NCBI GenBank assembly: GCA_017472105.1
Contig: JAFUQY010000412.1
Coordinates: 1-22,747, forward strand
Reading direction: 5' to 3'
Length of the DNA stretch: 22,747 nucleotides
From: Clostridia bacterium
Lineage (GTDB): Bacteria > Bacillota_A > Clostridia > Oscillospirales > CAG-272
The notes under the pieces are model-generated. The model was not told the DNA's origin. It saw nothing but the letters and a program-made list of their open reading frames with translations, and ran no database searches. This document shows positions 1-7,363 of the stretch, one piece after another. How positions within the stretch are numbered: position 1 is the first letter of the stretch; every line of letters begins with the position of its first letter. The translations under genes were made by a program, and so were the position numbers.

Positions 1-8
1 CTACATCA

Positions 9-137
9 TCAAAGATGACGCTTCGGTGGGAGGGTGTACTTAGTATTTTGCTTTACATTTTTTTGACTGCCGTTTGACAGTCTTTTCGTTATGCTATTCT
101 TTATTTGACAAAATGCGCGATCTGGTGTTTGTTTCAA
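9..137 (-). CDS. possible small basic protein, TTG start (uncertain)
   Basis: This is a 42-residue frame read on the minus strand from a TTG at 137-135. A GGAGG (149-145 on the minus strand) lies 7 nt upstream, which is good start-site geometry. The predicted peptide begins MKQTPDRAFC and is rich in Lys, Asn and Gln, with no signal peptide or membrane segment. Its codons (AAA, AAT, ATA) are unlike those of the neighbouring genes. The same frame stays open upstream to an ATG at 215, but without a ribosome binding site there. I do not recognise a family. It may be a chance frame inside a dispersed low-GC element, and no convincing promoter was seen in front of it. Confidence 0.2.
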   Translation of the reverse strand: MKQTPDRAFCQIKNSITKRLSNGSQKNVKQNTKYTLPPKRHL

Positions 138-226
138 ACTTATGCCTCCGTTGGGTGGGTTTTGTACTATAAAACGTCCCGGATAGGGATTTTGTTTCAC
201 AAGAAATTGTAACATGTATGTGAACT

Positions 227-254
227 TTTACAAATGCGCGGTTTTCTGTATTAT
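227..254 (+). promoter_or_regulatory. candidate promoter of a very short transcript
   Basis: TTTACA (227-232) and TATTAT (249-254) are separated by 16 nt, each one mismatch from the sigma-A consensus. Transcription would start near 261, almost on top of the AAGGAGG at 264-270. The next possible stop for the polymerase is the hairpin at 308-337. Confidence 0.35.
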
Positions 255-277
255 ACACCGTATAAGGAGGCAAGTCA

Positions 278-304
278 ATGAGAGAAAGATTAGAAAATCA
301 TTAG
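278..304 (+). CDS. possible 8-codon leader peptide
   Basis: An ATG at 278 follows an excellent ribosome binding site (AAGGAGG, 264-270, 7 nt spacing) but the frame closes after eight codons (MRERLENH, TAG at 302-304). A hairpin starts 3 nt further on. The arrangement looks like a leader peptide or the stub of a deleted gene. No regulated gene follows on this strand, because the next plus-strand gene starts at 1162 and pcp runs the other way. Translation is therefore plausible from the signals but function is unknown. Confidence 0.2.
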   Translation: MRERLENH

Positions 305-307
305 AAA

Positions 308-337
308 ACAGCCGCTCTGCGGTAACAAAACGGCTGT
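308..337 (-). terminator. terminator of pcp, possibly bidirectional
   Basis: ACAGCCG (308-314) pairs with CGGCTGT (331-337), a perfect 7-bp stem with a 16-nt loop. Read on the minus strand the stem lies just after the pcp stop codon and is followed by TTTTC. On the plus strand it is followed by CCTGTTTATTTTA, so it may also end the short plus-strand unit at 227-304. Confidence 0.6.
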
Positions 338-347
338 CCTGTTTATT

Positions 348-953
348 TTACCCGATGCAGTCGAGGCACAGCGTGATCCCGCGGGTCAGCACATCCTGCG
401 GCAGGGTCAGCACCCGTCCGGCTTTCGATTCCGCTGCGGCGATTTCGTAGGAGAGCGGCATGTGGATGAACCCGGCGGGAATTCCGAGCGGTTTGCACAG
501 ATGGAGCGCGTGATACATCAGATTGTTGCAGACATACGCGCCGGCTGTGAACGAAACGGATGCGGGAATGCCGGACTGCTTCATTTTATCAACCATCGCC
601 GTGACGGGCAGGGTCGTGATGTATGCGTCCGGGGCATCCGCGAGAATCGGCGCGCAGACGAAGACGTTTCCGTCGTTGTCCGGAGAAGTGTTGTGCTTCA
701 CATTGACGGCGACGTATTCCGGGGTGATTGAGCCTCGTCCTTCCGCCTGACCGAGACAGACGACGGCGTCCGGCTTGTGCTGATTCATGGCTTTGCGAAG
801 GGCATCCCCGCATCGGTCATAGACGACGGGAAGCTCCGCTTTGACGACGGTGTGACCTTCCGGTGTGGCGGAGGGCAGGGAACGGAGCGTATCGAGGGAC
901 GAATTGTGCTGACTGCCGCCGAACGGCTCAAATGCGGTCACGAGAATTTTCAT
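348..953 (-). CDS. pcp: pyroglutamyl-peptidase I
   Basis: This cytosolic cysteine peptidase (family C15) removes N-terminal pyroglutamate from peptides. The 201-residue product has the usual length. It starts MKILVTAFEPFGG, the family's N-terminal signature. The catalytic triad can be placed at Glu79 (ITPEYVAVN), Cys142 (GAYVCNNLMYH) and His164 (GFIHMPLSYE), with spacings that match known Pcp enzymes. The start is supported by an AGAGGAG ribosome binding site 6 nt upstream. The gene is transcribed alone, diverging from the XRE-type regulator, and ends at a hairpin just past its stop codon. A likely role is amino acid recovery from peptides. Nothing is missing or unusual. Confidence 0.95.
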   Translation of the reverse strand: MKILVTAFEPFGGSQHNSSLDTLRSLPSATPEGHTVVKAELPVVYDRCGDALRKAMNQHKPDAVVCLGQAEGRGSITPEYVAVNVKHNTSPDNDGNVFVCAPILADAPDAYITTLPVTAMVDKMKQSGIPASVSFTAGAYVCNNLMYHALHLCKPLGIPAGFIHMPLSYEIAAAESKAGRVLTLPQDVLTRGITLCLDCIG

Positions 954-991
954 GGGATTCTCCTCTCAGTGATTTCTTTCCTATTTATCTT

Positions 992-1020
992 ATTATATCA
1001 CAGCGCGCGCGGATCGGCAA
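992..1020 (-). promoter_or_regulatory. pcp promoter
   Basis: On the minus strand TTGCCG (1020-1015) is followed after 17 nt by TATAAT (997-992). TG one base before the -10 gives an extended -10 (TGATATAAT). Transcription would start about 35 nt upstream of the pcp start codon. Confidence 0.55.
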
Positions 1021-1088
1021 GAGTGCTGGCTGTGAGCGGGAACGGAATTTTTACACCGCCGGTGAAATTTTTCTCAATCACCGCTCTC

Positions 1089-1117
1089 TTGTGTGACGGG
1101 ACGGGGCATGGTATAAT
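1089..1117 (+). promoter_or_regulatory. promoter of the XRE-type regulator gene
   Basis: TTGTGT (1089-1094), a 17-nt spacer and a perfect TATAAT (1112-1117) preceded by TGG, giving an extended -10 of the form TGGTATAAT. The same extended -10 is found before capA and the HlyD-like gene. Confidence 0.6.
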
Positions 1118-1125
1118 AAAGACAA

Positions 1126-1139
1126 CAGAAGCGCTTCTG
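1126..1139. promoter_or_regulatory. 14-bp perfect palindrome, candidate operator
   Basis: CAGAAGCGCTTCTG is a perfect 14-bp palindrome that begins 9 bp after the -10 hexamer, so it covers the expected transcription start. A DNA-binding dimer encoded by the next gene could repress itself from here. This is inference from position and symmetry only. Confidence 0.45.
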
Positions 1140-1161
1140 AATTCATCACAGGAGAACGATT

Positions 1162-2268
1162 ATGGATATCGGAAACACAATACGCACAAAACGCCGCGCG
1201 AAGGATATGACGCAGGAAGAGCTGGCGGAAGTTCTGAATCTGTCGGTGTCCGCGGTGAGTCAGTGGGAATGCGGGAAGAATCTGCCGGATATCACGATCA
1301 TCCCGGCTCTGTGCGCGGTGCTGGAAATCACGTCCGACGAGCTGCTCGGCATGGATTCGGCGCGCCGGGAGGAGCAGATCACCGCCCTTGTTGAGGAATC
1401 GCAACGCTGGGGCGACCGGGGTTATCTCGAAAAACAGCAGGAAATCCTTGAGGATGGATTGAAGCGGTTCCCGGACAGCTGGCATATCATGCATCAGCTC
1501 ATGCACAGCCTGTACTTCAGCTGGTCCAACAATCACGATGATACACAATCGCTCGACAAAGCCATCCGGTACGGCGAGAGAATCCTCGAAAAATCTACGG
1601 ATGACTCTGCCCGTCAGGGTGCGGTGCAGATTCTGTGTTATGCATACGACGAAAAGGGTGAGAAAGACCGCGCGGAAAAACTGGCGTGGAGTGCCTGCGG
1701 ACTGTTTAACTGCCGGGACAACCTGCTTGCGGGAATTCTGGACGGCGACCGCGGCATGGATCACAACCGGTGGTTTGTCAAGTGCATGCTCGACGAGATT
1801 ACGCTGTATATGCCGAAGAACTACACCCTCGACTCCGGAGAAAAGCGGTTCACCGATGCGGAGCAGGTGCTGGTTTACGAGAAAATCGTGCAGATGTATG
1901 AAATCATGTTCGAGGACGGGGACTACGGCTTCTATCACGACCGTCTGCGCGAAATCCACACCCGCCTTGCCGAGTATTATGCCGCACGGAATGACGCGGA
2001 AAACACCATCGCGAATCTGAGAATCACCGCTTATCACGCCGTGAAGTTCGTGGAATTTGCGGCAAATCCGGACTACACCCAGACCTCGCTCCTGTTCCGC
2101 GGACAGAATGCGTACGGATTCTCGGCGACAAAGACCGCAAACACTGCCGCCGACAGTCTGGATGCACTGGAAAACACCCGCTACGACTTCATCCGCGAGA
2201 CACCGGAGTTTGCCGAAATCCGCAGAACACTCGAGACCCATGCCGGAGAATGGCAGAAGCGCGCATAA
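1162..2268 (+). CDS. XRE-family transcriptional regulator with helical C-terminal domain
   Basis: The 368-residue protein has an N-terminal Cro/CI-type helix-turn-helix (about residues 5-62, with the pattern TQEELAEVLNLSVSAVSQWECGKNLPD). About 300 mostly helical residues follow that look like TPR-type repeats (for example the stretch EDGLKRFPDSWHIMHQLMHS). Proteins of this build are common in Clostridia; the C-terminal part is thought to sense a ligand, peptide or partner, but its signal here is unknown. The start is fixed by AGGAGA 6 nt upstream of the ATG at 1162. The gene is a single transcription unit between a palindrome-bearing promoter and a strong terminator. Its target may be itself and possibly the divergent pcp. 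It is not obviously part of a mobile element. Confidence 0.85.
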   Translation: MDIGNTIRTKRRAKDMTQEELAEVLNLSVSAVSQWECGKNLPDITIIPALCAVLEITSDELLGMDSARREEQITALVEESQRWGDRGYLEKQQEILEDGLKRFPDSWHIMHQLMHSLYFSWSNNHDDTQSLDKAIRYGERILEKSTDDSARQGAVQILCYAYDEKGEKDRAEKLAWSACGLFNCRDNLLAGILDGDRGMDHNRWFVKCMLDEITLYMPKNYTLDSGEKRFTDAEQVLVYEKIVQMYEIMFEDGDYGFYHDRLREIHTRLAEYYAARNDAENTIANLRITAYHAVKFVEFAANPDYTQTSLLFRGQNAYGFSATKTANTAADSLDALENTRYDFIRETPEFAEIRRTLETHAGEWQKRA

Positions 2269-2278
2269 AACCGAAGAG

Positions 2279-2311
2279 AAAAAGTCCTGAGAAAACTCCC
2301 GGGACTTTTTT
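2279..2311. terminator. bidirectional terminator between convergent genes
   Basis: AAAAAGTCC (2279-2287) pairs with GGACTTTTT (2302-2310), giving a 9-bp stem followed by T on the plus strand and, read from the other side, again a T-rich tail. It separates the XRE-type gene (stop at 2268) from the convergent ycxB-like gene (stop at 2318) and probably serves both. Confidence 0.8.
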
Positions 2312-2317
2312 CTGTAT

Positions 2318-2836
2318 TCAGATTTTCAGAACGGTTCTGCCGGTCTTTTCGGTGATGAAGCTGCGGAATTCGTCAGCGGTACCGCCGGAGATGCCGGACT
2401 TGCCGTACACCTGCGCGTGATTGTTTCCGAAGACGAACACGAAGTAATCCCTGCTTTCCGCAAGCGCGTCGATCTTGTCGTAATGCCACTCGGTTTTGCC
2501 CATTTCGTTGGAGGTTGTGTAATTTTCCTCTCCGAAAACAGCGGAATTGTGCTTCATTCCGGGGAGCATCCGTGTCCCGGCGATCAGACCGTTGAGGCGG
2601 TCTTCAAAAATCAGGACGACCAGGAGAAGACCACTGATGAAAAAACCAAGAATATCCCCTGCCTGAATCGCATCATCCTCGCCGAGCGGGAGGGCAAGCA
2701 GAAGTCCAATCACGAGGACGATCCATCCGAAGATGTGCGTCCGGCGGCTTCTTTTCTTCCGCACGGTTTTCCGCACTGCCTTTGCCATTGCTGTCAACGC
2801 TTTCCTCGAATAGTCCGTTTCAAATTGAAATTCCAT
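2318..2836 (-). CDS. YcxB-like membrane protein
   Basis: This is a small membrane protein of unknown function. I chose the ATG at 2836 (172 residues, MEFQFETDYS) because GGAAAGGAG lies just upstream; the ATG seven codons earlier has no such site. A basic stretch (residues 20-33) precedes two hydrophobic segments, about 35-51 and 61-78. A soluble domain follows, with the YcxB-like pattern of a Phe-Gly-Glu-Glu start, a Gly-x-Thr-Glu-Trp turn and a Tyr-Asp-x-Ile segment (about 95-135). The positive-inside rule suggests both ends are cytoplasmic. It is the last gene of a five-gene minus-strand unit, 31 nt after the M16C peptidase. The family has no assigned reaction. Confidence 0.7.
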   Translation of the reverse strand: MEFQFETDYSRKALTAMAKAVRKTVRKKRSRRTHIFGWIVLVIGLLLALPLGEDDAIQAGDILGFFISGLLLVVLIFEDRLNGLIAGTRMLPGMKHNSAVFGEENYTTSNEMGKTEWHYDKIDALAESRDYFVFVFGNNHAQVYGKSGISGGTADEFRSFITEKTGRTVLKI

Positions 2837-2867
2837 AACTGTCTCCTTTCCGCGCATTCCGGGGGAC

Positions 2868-5825
2868 TCAGTTGATCGTTACGAGATTGTCAAACATGTC
2901 TGCGTTTTCGCGGAGCTTCTGTTCGCTGCCGACGGCACAGGTGTAGCCCTGCGCGCAGATCCTGTCGAACACATCAGCCGCCGAACGGAACTGCTCTTCG
3001 GTGATGTCGAGCATCTGGGCGCGTTCCCTGAGCACATCTTCAAACGGTCTGCCGCTGAGGTATGCGTTCATGGAGCGGGATGCCTTGCCTGCGGGGGACA
3101 TGGGTCTTTCGTAGCCGGAGAAGGTACCGATGATGTACTTGGTCAGCTCGCGCTCGTCAAACTTCACGGTGCGGACGAAATCGCCGGTCTTGCCGTAGAC
3201 TTCGAAGGTTTCCGTGAGCTTGGGGTCGCGGTAGGAGGTGAACTGCACGTTGCCGGAGTCGCCGCCGAAGCCGCATCCGCATCCGTAAGCACCGCCCTTG
3301 ACGCGGATCTGCTGGTAGAGCCAGTCAATGTTGACCGCGGTCTTGACGACGTTGAACGCCGCGTTGTATTCCATTCCGTCGAAGCCGAGGTTGCCGACTC
3401 TTGCGACATACTGCACCTGCGACGGGATGAGAATACCTTCGTTCTTCTTCACGGGCACGTATTCTTCCGCATCTCCGAGGGAATCGTGCGGGATTGCCGC
3501 CAGTCCTGCGGTCAGCTTTGCGAGAGCAGCATCCATAGCCGCCACACCCGCTTCGTCAGCCGCGAGGGAAACGGTGATCTTTTCGGGATTGAAGATGTAT
3601 GCCGTGACCTTCTTCAGATTTTCCACGATTTCCGCGGACTTTTCGTCGAAGTTGTCGAGAAGATCGCAGATGAAGAAGTAGAAATTCAGACCGCCGATGT
3701 CCTGATTGTAGCAGTCGAGACGGGAGAAGTAGGAACGTGCGCGTGCCGCTGCGATGGCATTGCCGCTCTGCATGATTTCGCTGTGCTTGTCGGAGCGGAT
3801 TTCGTTGAGGACGGCCTTGATGCGCTTGACGTCGTCGAACTTCGTCGTGGTGATGATTTCCAGTGCGGTCGAGAGGGCAAAGTCAGCGTTTTCGGGCATC
3901 ATCTTCGCATAAATGCCGTAGTAGGGAACGTACTCGTCCATGGTGCCGAACTTGCGGATGGTGTGATGCCAGAAGGAGAGATTGCCGGTGTTCAGCTTGA
4001 TTTCGGTGTCGAGCTCGTCGTAGGTGTGGGACGCGGTGTCCATTCTGCCGATGAGGTAGCCGAGCAGACCGACGTAGGGAACGTACTTGTGCGGGATTTT
4101 GCCCATGTCGAAGAAGATGTCCGCATAGGTGATGCCGTTGGTTTCCACGTCATGGAAGACGGTCTTCAAGCCGCCGACGGTGGTTTCGCGGTTGTAGTAG
4201 GGAATGGTATCGCGCGGAATATCGGTGCGCTGGATGGACGGGATGCAGTTGAGCTCCGCTTCGTCGGCTTCACGGCTCTGATATTCGCGGAGAAGGCGGG
4301 TTTCTTCCACCAGATGCGCGATTTCTTCGTCGGAGAGGGATGCCTTGTAGTCCGCGAGCTTCTGCTTCAGCTCTTCGTTCTTCTTGTCCACCAGACCGCG
4401 TTCGGGTTCGAGCACGATGAGTGCCTGATGTTCGGATTCGAGCACGTGACGGCGGATGAGGTCTTCGTAGTATCCGGTGCCGATGCGCTTTTTCAGTTCC
4501 GCGTAGTCAGCGAGGGTGTGCATGTAGTCGAACGCGCCGTCTTCCTTGTAGAGCCAGGACTGGAGCATGTTTGCCGCGTAGTCAAGTCCCTTGGGATGTC
4601 CGCCGTAGTCAGCTTCCCGGAAGGAGAATTCCCGTCTGTTGATGCATGCAAGGAGTGCCTTTTCGTTCACGCCTTCCTCAATCTGCTTCTTCAGGGTGTC
4701 GGTGATGATCTGATGGAACCGGTCGAGATCCTCGGGAGATGCATTCTTCGCAACAACCGCAAAGGTGTCCTCGATCATGTGGGAGTCGTAGCCGCCGTAG
4801 ATGTCCTCGCCGATGCCTGCGTCAACGAGAGCCTTCTTGATGGGCGCGCCGTCGTTGTTCAGAAGCACGGAGGAGAGAATGTGCCATGCACGGCAGTCGA
4901 GGACGTCAAGGTTGGAGCCGCCCATCGTGGTGTAAGCGAGGTAGGACTTGCCTTCCAGCTCGTCGGTGGTGCCAACGGAGTAGGTGTCGCGCACGCGCAT
5001 GGGTTCGGTGGTGCCTCTCAGCGTCTGACGGCTGATGTCGGAGTTCGGCTCAATGGCGTCGAATGCGGAGAGGTAGTTTTCGTCCATCCATTCCAGTCTT
5101 TCGTCCATGTCGCAGTTGCCGTAGACGAAAATGTAGGAGTTGGAGGGATGATAATATCTTCTGTGGAAGTTGAGGTAGTATTCGTAGGTCAGCTCGGGAA
5201 TGACAGCCGGGTCACCGCCGGAGTTGTAGCCGTATGTAGTGTCGGGGAACATGGCGGCGGAAATCGCTTCCCAGATTGCACGGTCGGGAGAAGAGGTCGC
5301 GCCCTTCATTTCACTGTAAACGACACCGTTGATGGTCAGTTCGGAGTCGGGTGTTTCCAGATCGTAGTGCCAGCCCTCCTGCATAAAGATCTGACGGTAC
5401 TTGTAGATGTTCGGATAGAACACCGCGTCCATGTACACGTTCATGAGGTTGGAGAAGTCCTTGTCATTGCAGGATGCAACGGGGTACAGGGTCTTGTCCG
5501 GATAGGTCATCGCGTTCAGGAAGGTGTTGAGGGAACCTTTCGCCAGCTGCATGAAGGGGTCACGCGCGGGATAGTTCTTCGAGCCGCAGAGAACGGTGTG
5601 TTCAATGATGTGCGCAACACCGGTGGAATCCTCCGGCGGCGTACGGAATGCGGCACAGAACATTTTGTTCTCGTCGTCGTTGGAGAGAATGCACACTCTC
5701 GCACCGGACCTCTTGTGCCGGAACACGATGCCCGCAGTCTTGACGTCATCGAGGTACTCCTCGTACATCAGCTCATAGGCGGGATGGGATGCCAGTTCAG
5801 CACTGGATCGGATGTTTTTTGCCAT
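2868..5825 (-). CDS. M16C-family zinc metallopeptidase (presequence-protease-like)
   Basis: The 985-residue product matches the length of PreP/falcilysin-type M16C peptidases, which are single-chain clamshell enzymes that degrade peptides. The inverted zinc motif HxxEH is at residues 72-76 (AHIIEHTVLCGS): His72 and His76 bind zinc and Glu75 is the catalytic base. The third ligand is Glu172 in NGVVYSEMKG. The two homologous halves are seen as an active N-terminal half and an inactive C-terminal half that keeps the late Arg/Tyr region (KGGAYGCGCGF, then SYRDP). There is no signal peptide, so it should act in the cytosol on peptides. An AAAGGA site lies 10 nt before the start. The gene sits 40 nt after glpK and 31 nt before the ycxB-like gene. 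Confidence 0.92.
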   Translation of the reverse strand: MAKNIRSSAELASHPAYELMYEEYLDDVKTAGIVFRHKRSGARVCILSNDDENKMFCAAFRTPPEDSTGVAHIIEHTVLCGSKNYPARDPFMQLAKGSLNTFLNAMTYPDKTLYPVASCNDKDFSNLMNVYMDAVFYPNIYKYRQIFMQEGWHYDLETPDSELTINGVVYSEMKGATSSPDRAIWEAISAAMFPDTTYGYNSGGDPAVIPELTYEYYLNFHRRYYHPSNSYIFVYGNCDMDERLEWMDENYLSAFDAIEPNSDISRQTLRGTTEPMRVRDTYSVGTTDELEGKSYLAYTTMGGSNLDVLDCRAWHILSSVLLNNDGAPIKKALVDAGIGEDIYGGYDSHMIEDTFAVVAKNASPEDLDRFHQIITDTLKKQIEEGVNEKALLACINRREFSFREADYGGHPKGLDYAANMLQSWLYKEDGAFDYMHTLADYAELKKRIGTGYYEDLIRRHVLESEHQALIVLEPERGLVDKKNEELKQKLADYKASLSDEEIAHLVEETRLLREYQSREADEAELNCIPSIQRTDIPRDTIPYYNRETTVGGLKTVFHDVETNGITYADIFFDMGKIPHKYVPYVGLLGYLIGRMDTASHTYDELDTEIKLNTGNLSFWHHTIRKFGTMDEYVPYYGIYAKMMPENADFALSTALEIITTTKFDDVKRIKAVLNEIRSDKHSEIMQSGNAIAAARARSYFSRLDCYNQDIGGLNFYFFICDLLDNFDEKSAEIVENLKKVTAYIFNPEKITVSLAADEAGVAAMDAALAKLTAGLAAIPHDSLGDAEEYVPVKKNEGILIPSQVQYVARVGNLGFDGMEYNAAFNVVKTAVNIDWLYQQIRVKGGAYGCGCGFGGDSGNVQFTSYRDPKLTETFEVYGKTGDFVRTVKFDERELTKYIIGTFSGYERPMSPAGKASRSMNAYLSGRPFEDVLRERAQMLDITEEQFRSAADVFDRICAQGYTCAVGSEQKLRENADMFDNLVTIN

Positions 5826-5865
5826 GGTATTGAAATCCTTTCGGGTTTAAATAGTCAGTTTGGGT

Positions 5866-7338
5866 TTATCTGTGGTGGGTTGTCATTGCAACGGCGTTGT
5901 GCCAGCCTGCCATGAGTTCTTCACGCTTTGCATCATCCACGGAGGGCGTGAATTCGGTGCCGATCTGCCACATGGAGGAAAGCTCCTCTCTGTCAGCCCA
6001 GAATCCTACGGCGAGACCTGCCAGATATGCCGCGCCGAGTGCCGTGGTTTCGCGGATCTTCGGACGGAGCACGGTCTGACCGAGAACATCCGCCTGGAAC
6101 TGCATCAGGAAATCGTCACGGGTTGCGCCGCCGTCCACTTTGAAGCTGTGCAGGGGTGTTCCAGTGTCGCGGATCATCGCTTCGGCAACGTCTGCGGACT
6201 GGTACGCGATGGATTCCTCTGCCGCACGGATGATGTGTTCACGCTTGGTGCCGCGGGTCATGCCGGTGATGCTTGCGCGTGCGTACATGTCCCAGTAAGG
6301 TGCGCCCAGACCTGTGAATGCGGGAACCATGTAAACCCCGCCGGAGTCCGGAACCTTGGATGCGTAGTATTCCGCGTCGCGTGCTTCGGTGAAGAACCGC
6401 ATTTCATCGCGGAGCCACTGAATCACGGAGCCGCCGGAGAATACGCTTCCCTCGAGGATGTACTGCGTCTTTTCGCCCGCGCAGGTCGCCGCAATGGAGG
6501 TCAGAAGTCCGTTTTCGCTGTGACGGCGGATATTGCCGGTGTTCATCAGGAGGAAGCAGCCGGTGCCGTAGGTGTTCTTCGCGTCGCCGTCGGAGAAACA
6601 GCACTGACCGAAGAGCGCCGCCTGCTGGTCACCTGCAACACCCGCAACGGGAATCTTCGCGCCGCCGATGTTTGCGTAGCCGTAGATTTCGGAGGAGGAC
6701 AGCACCTCGGGGAGCATTGCCTCGGGAACGCCGAAGAGCTCAAGCAGTTCCCTGTCCCACGAGCAGTCGTCGATGTTGTACAGCATCGTGCGGGAGGCAT
6801 TGGTCGCGTCGGTGGCATGAACGCCCGTCAGCTTCCAGATCAGCCATGTGTCCACGGTACCGAAGATCAGCTTGCCTTCCTCCGCCAGTTCCCGCGCGCC
6901 GTCCACGTTGTCCAGAATCCACTTGATCTTGGAGGCGGAGAAATACGCGTCGGGAATCAGCCCGGTTTTTTCGCGGATCATGTCGTGCTTGTCCTTCATG
7001 CCGTCGATGATGGGCGCGGTCCGTCTGCACTGCCATACGATGGCGTTGGTGACGGGACGTCCGGTTTCGCGGTTCCAGACGACGGTGGTTTCGCGCTGGT
7101 TCGTGATGCCGATTGCGGCGATTTCGGATGCGGGAATGCCGGTTTTGGCGATGACTTCCATCATACAGCCGTATTGGGAGGACCAGATGTCGGTGGGATC
7201 CTGCTCAACCCATCCTTCCTTGGGATAGATCTGCGGCAGTTCGCGCTGTACGGAGCCGACGATGTTCTGTTCATGGTCAAACAGGATGGCGCGGCTGGAT
7301 GTGGTGCCCTGATCGAGGGTGAGGATGTATTTTTTCAT
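5866..7338 (-). CDS. glpK: glycerol kinase
   Basis: GlpK phosphorylates glycerol to sn-glycerol 3-phosphate with ATP in the cytosol. The 490-residue product is the usual size for this FGGY-family kinase. The N-terminal phosphate-binding [14 protein letters not shown], the WNRETGRP and WQCRRTA segments, [10 protein letters not shown], the [12 protein letters not shown] motif and the C-terminal FGGY signature [15 protein letters not shown] are all present. GAGGAGG lies 8 nt upstream of the ATG. In many Bacillota a loop with a histidine (HFYG type) before the GDQQ motif is phosphorylated by HPr. Here that loop reads [10 protein letters not shown], as in the enterobacterial enzyme, without the histidine. 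No glpF or glpD is next to it; instead it sits between the yhaN-like gene (25 nt) and the peptidase (40 nt). Confidence 0.96.
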   Translation of the reverse strand: MKKYILTLDQGTTSSRAILFDHEQNIVGSVQRELPQIYPKEGWVEQDPTDIWSSQYGCMMEVIAKTGIPASEIAAIGITNQRETTVVWNRETGRPVTNAIVWQCRRTAPIIDGMKDKHDMIREKTGLIPDAYFSASKIKWILDNVDGARELAEEGKLIFGTVDTWLIWKLTGVHATDATNASRTMLYNIDDCSWDRELLELFGVPEAMLPEVLSSSEIYGYANIGGAKIPVAGVAGDQQAALFGQCCFSDGDAKNTYGTGCFLLMNTGNIRRHSENGLLTSIAATCAGEKTQYILEGSVFSGGSVIQWLRDEMRFFTEARDAEYYASKVPDSGGVYMVPAFTGLGAPYWDMYARASITGMTRGTKREHIIRAAEESIAYQSADVAEAMIRDTGTPLHSFKVDGGATRDDFLMQFQADVLGQTVLRPKIRETTALGAAYLAGLAVGFWADREELSSMWQIGTEFTPSVDDAKREELMAGWHNAVAMTTHHR

Positions 7339-7363
7339 GAGAGTAGCCTCCTCGGTTATGTGT

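Larger units (their letters stand above)
1..307. other. AT-richer region without a recognisable gene
   Basis: This stretch is visibly richer in A and T than the rest of the window, and I recognise no protein family in any frame. It holds a possible 42-codon minus-strand frame (9-137), a 5-bp inverted repeat (GACTG at 65-69, CAGTC at 78-82) followed by TTTT, and a short plus-strand unit at 227-304. The change in composition could mean a dispersed intergenic element or the decayed end of a neighbouring gene. Repeat status cannot be judged from one copy. Confidence 0.4.

Noticed and set aside
1078..2241. Minus-strand open frame of 387 codons opposite the XRE regulator gene
   Set aside because: The helix-turn-helix protein on the plus strand has a promoter, ribosome binding site and terminator in the right places.
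3486..5915. Long plus-strand open frame (about 809 codons) opposite the M16C peptidase
   Set aside because: It is the antisense image of a GC-rich gene, shows no family motifs and has no ribosome binding site. The peptidase on the other strand has all its zinc ligands.
7339..7363. Riboswitch or catabolite-control site before glpK
   Set aside because: The gap to the yhaN-like gene is only 25 nt and is filled by the ribosome binding site.
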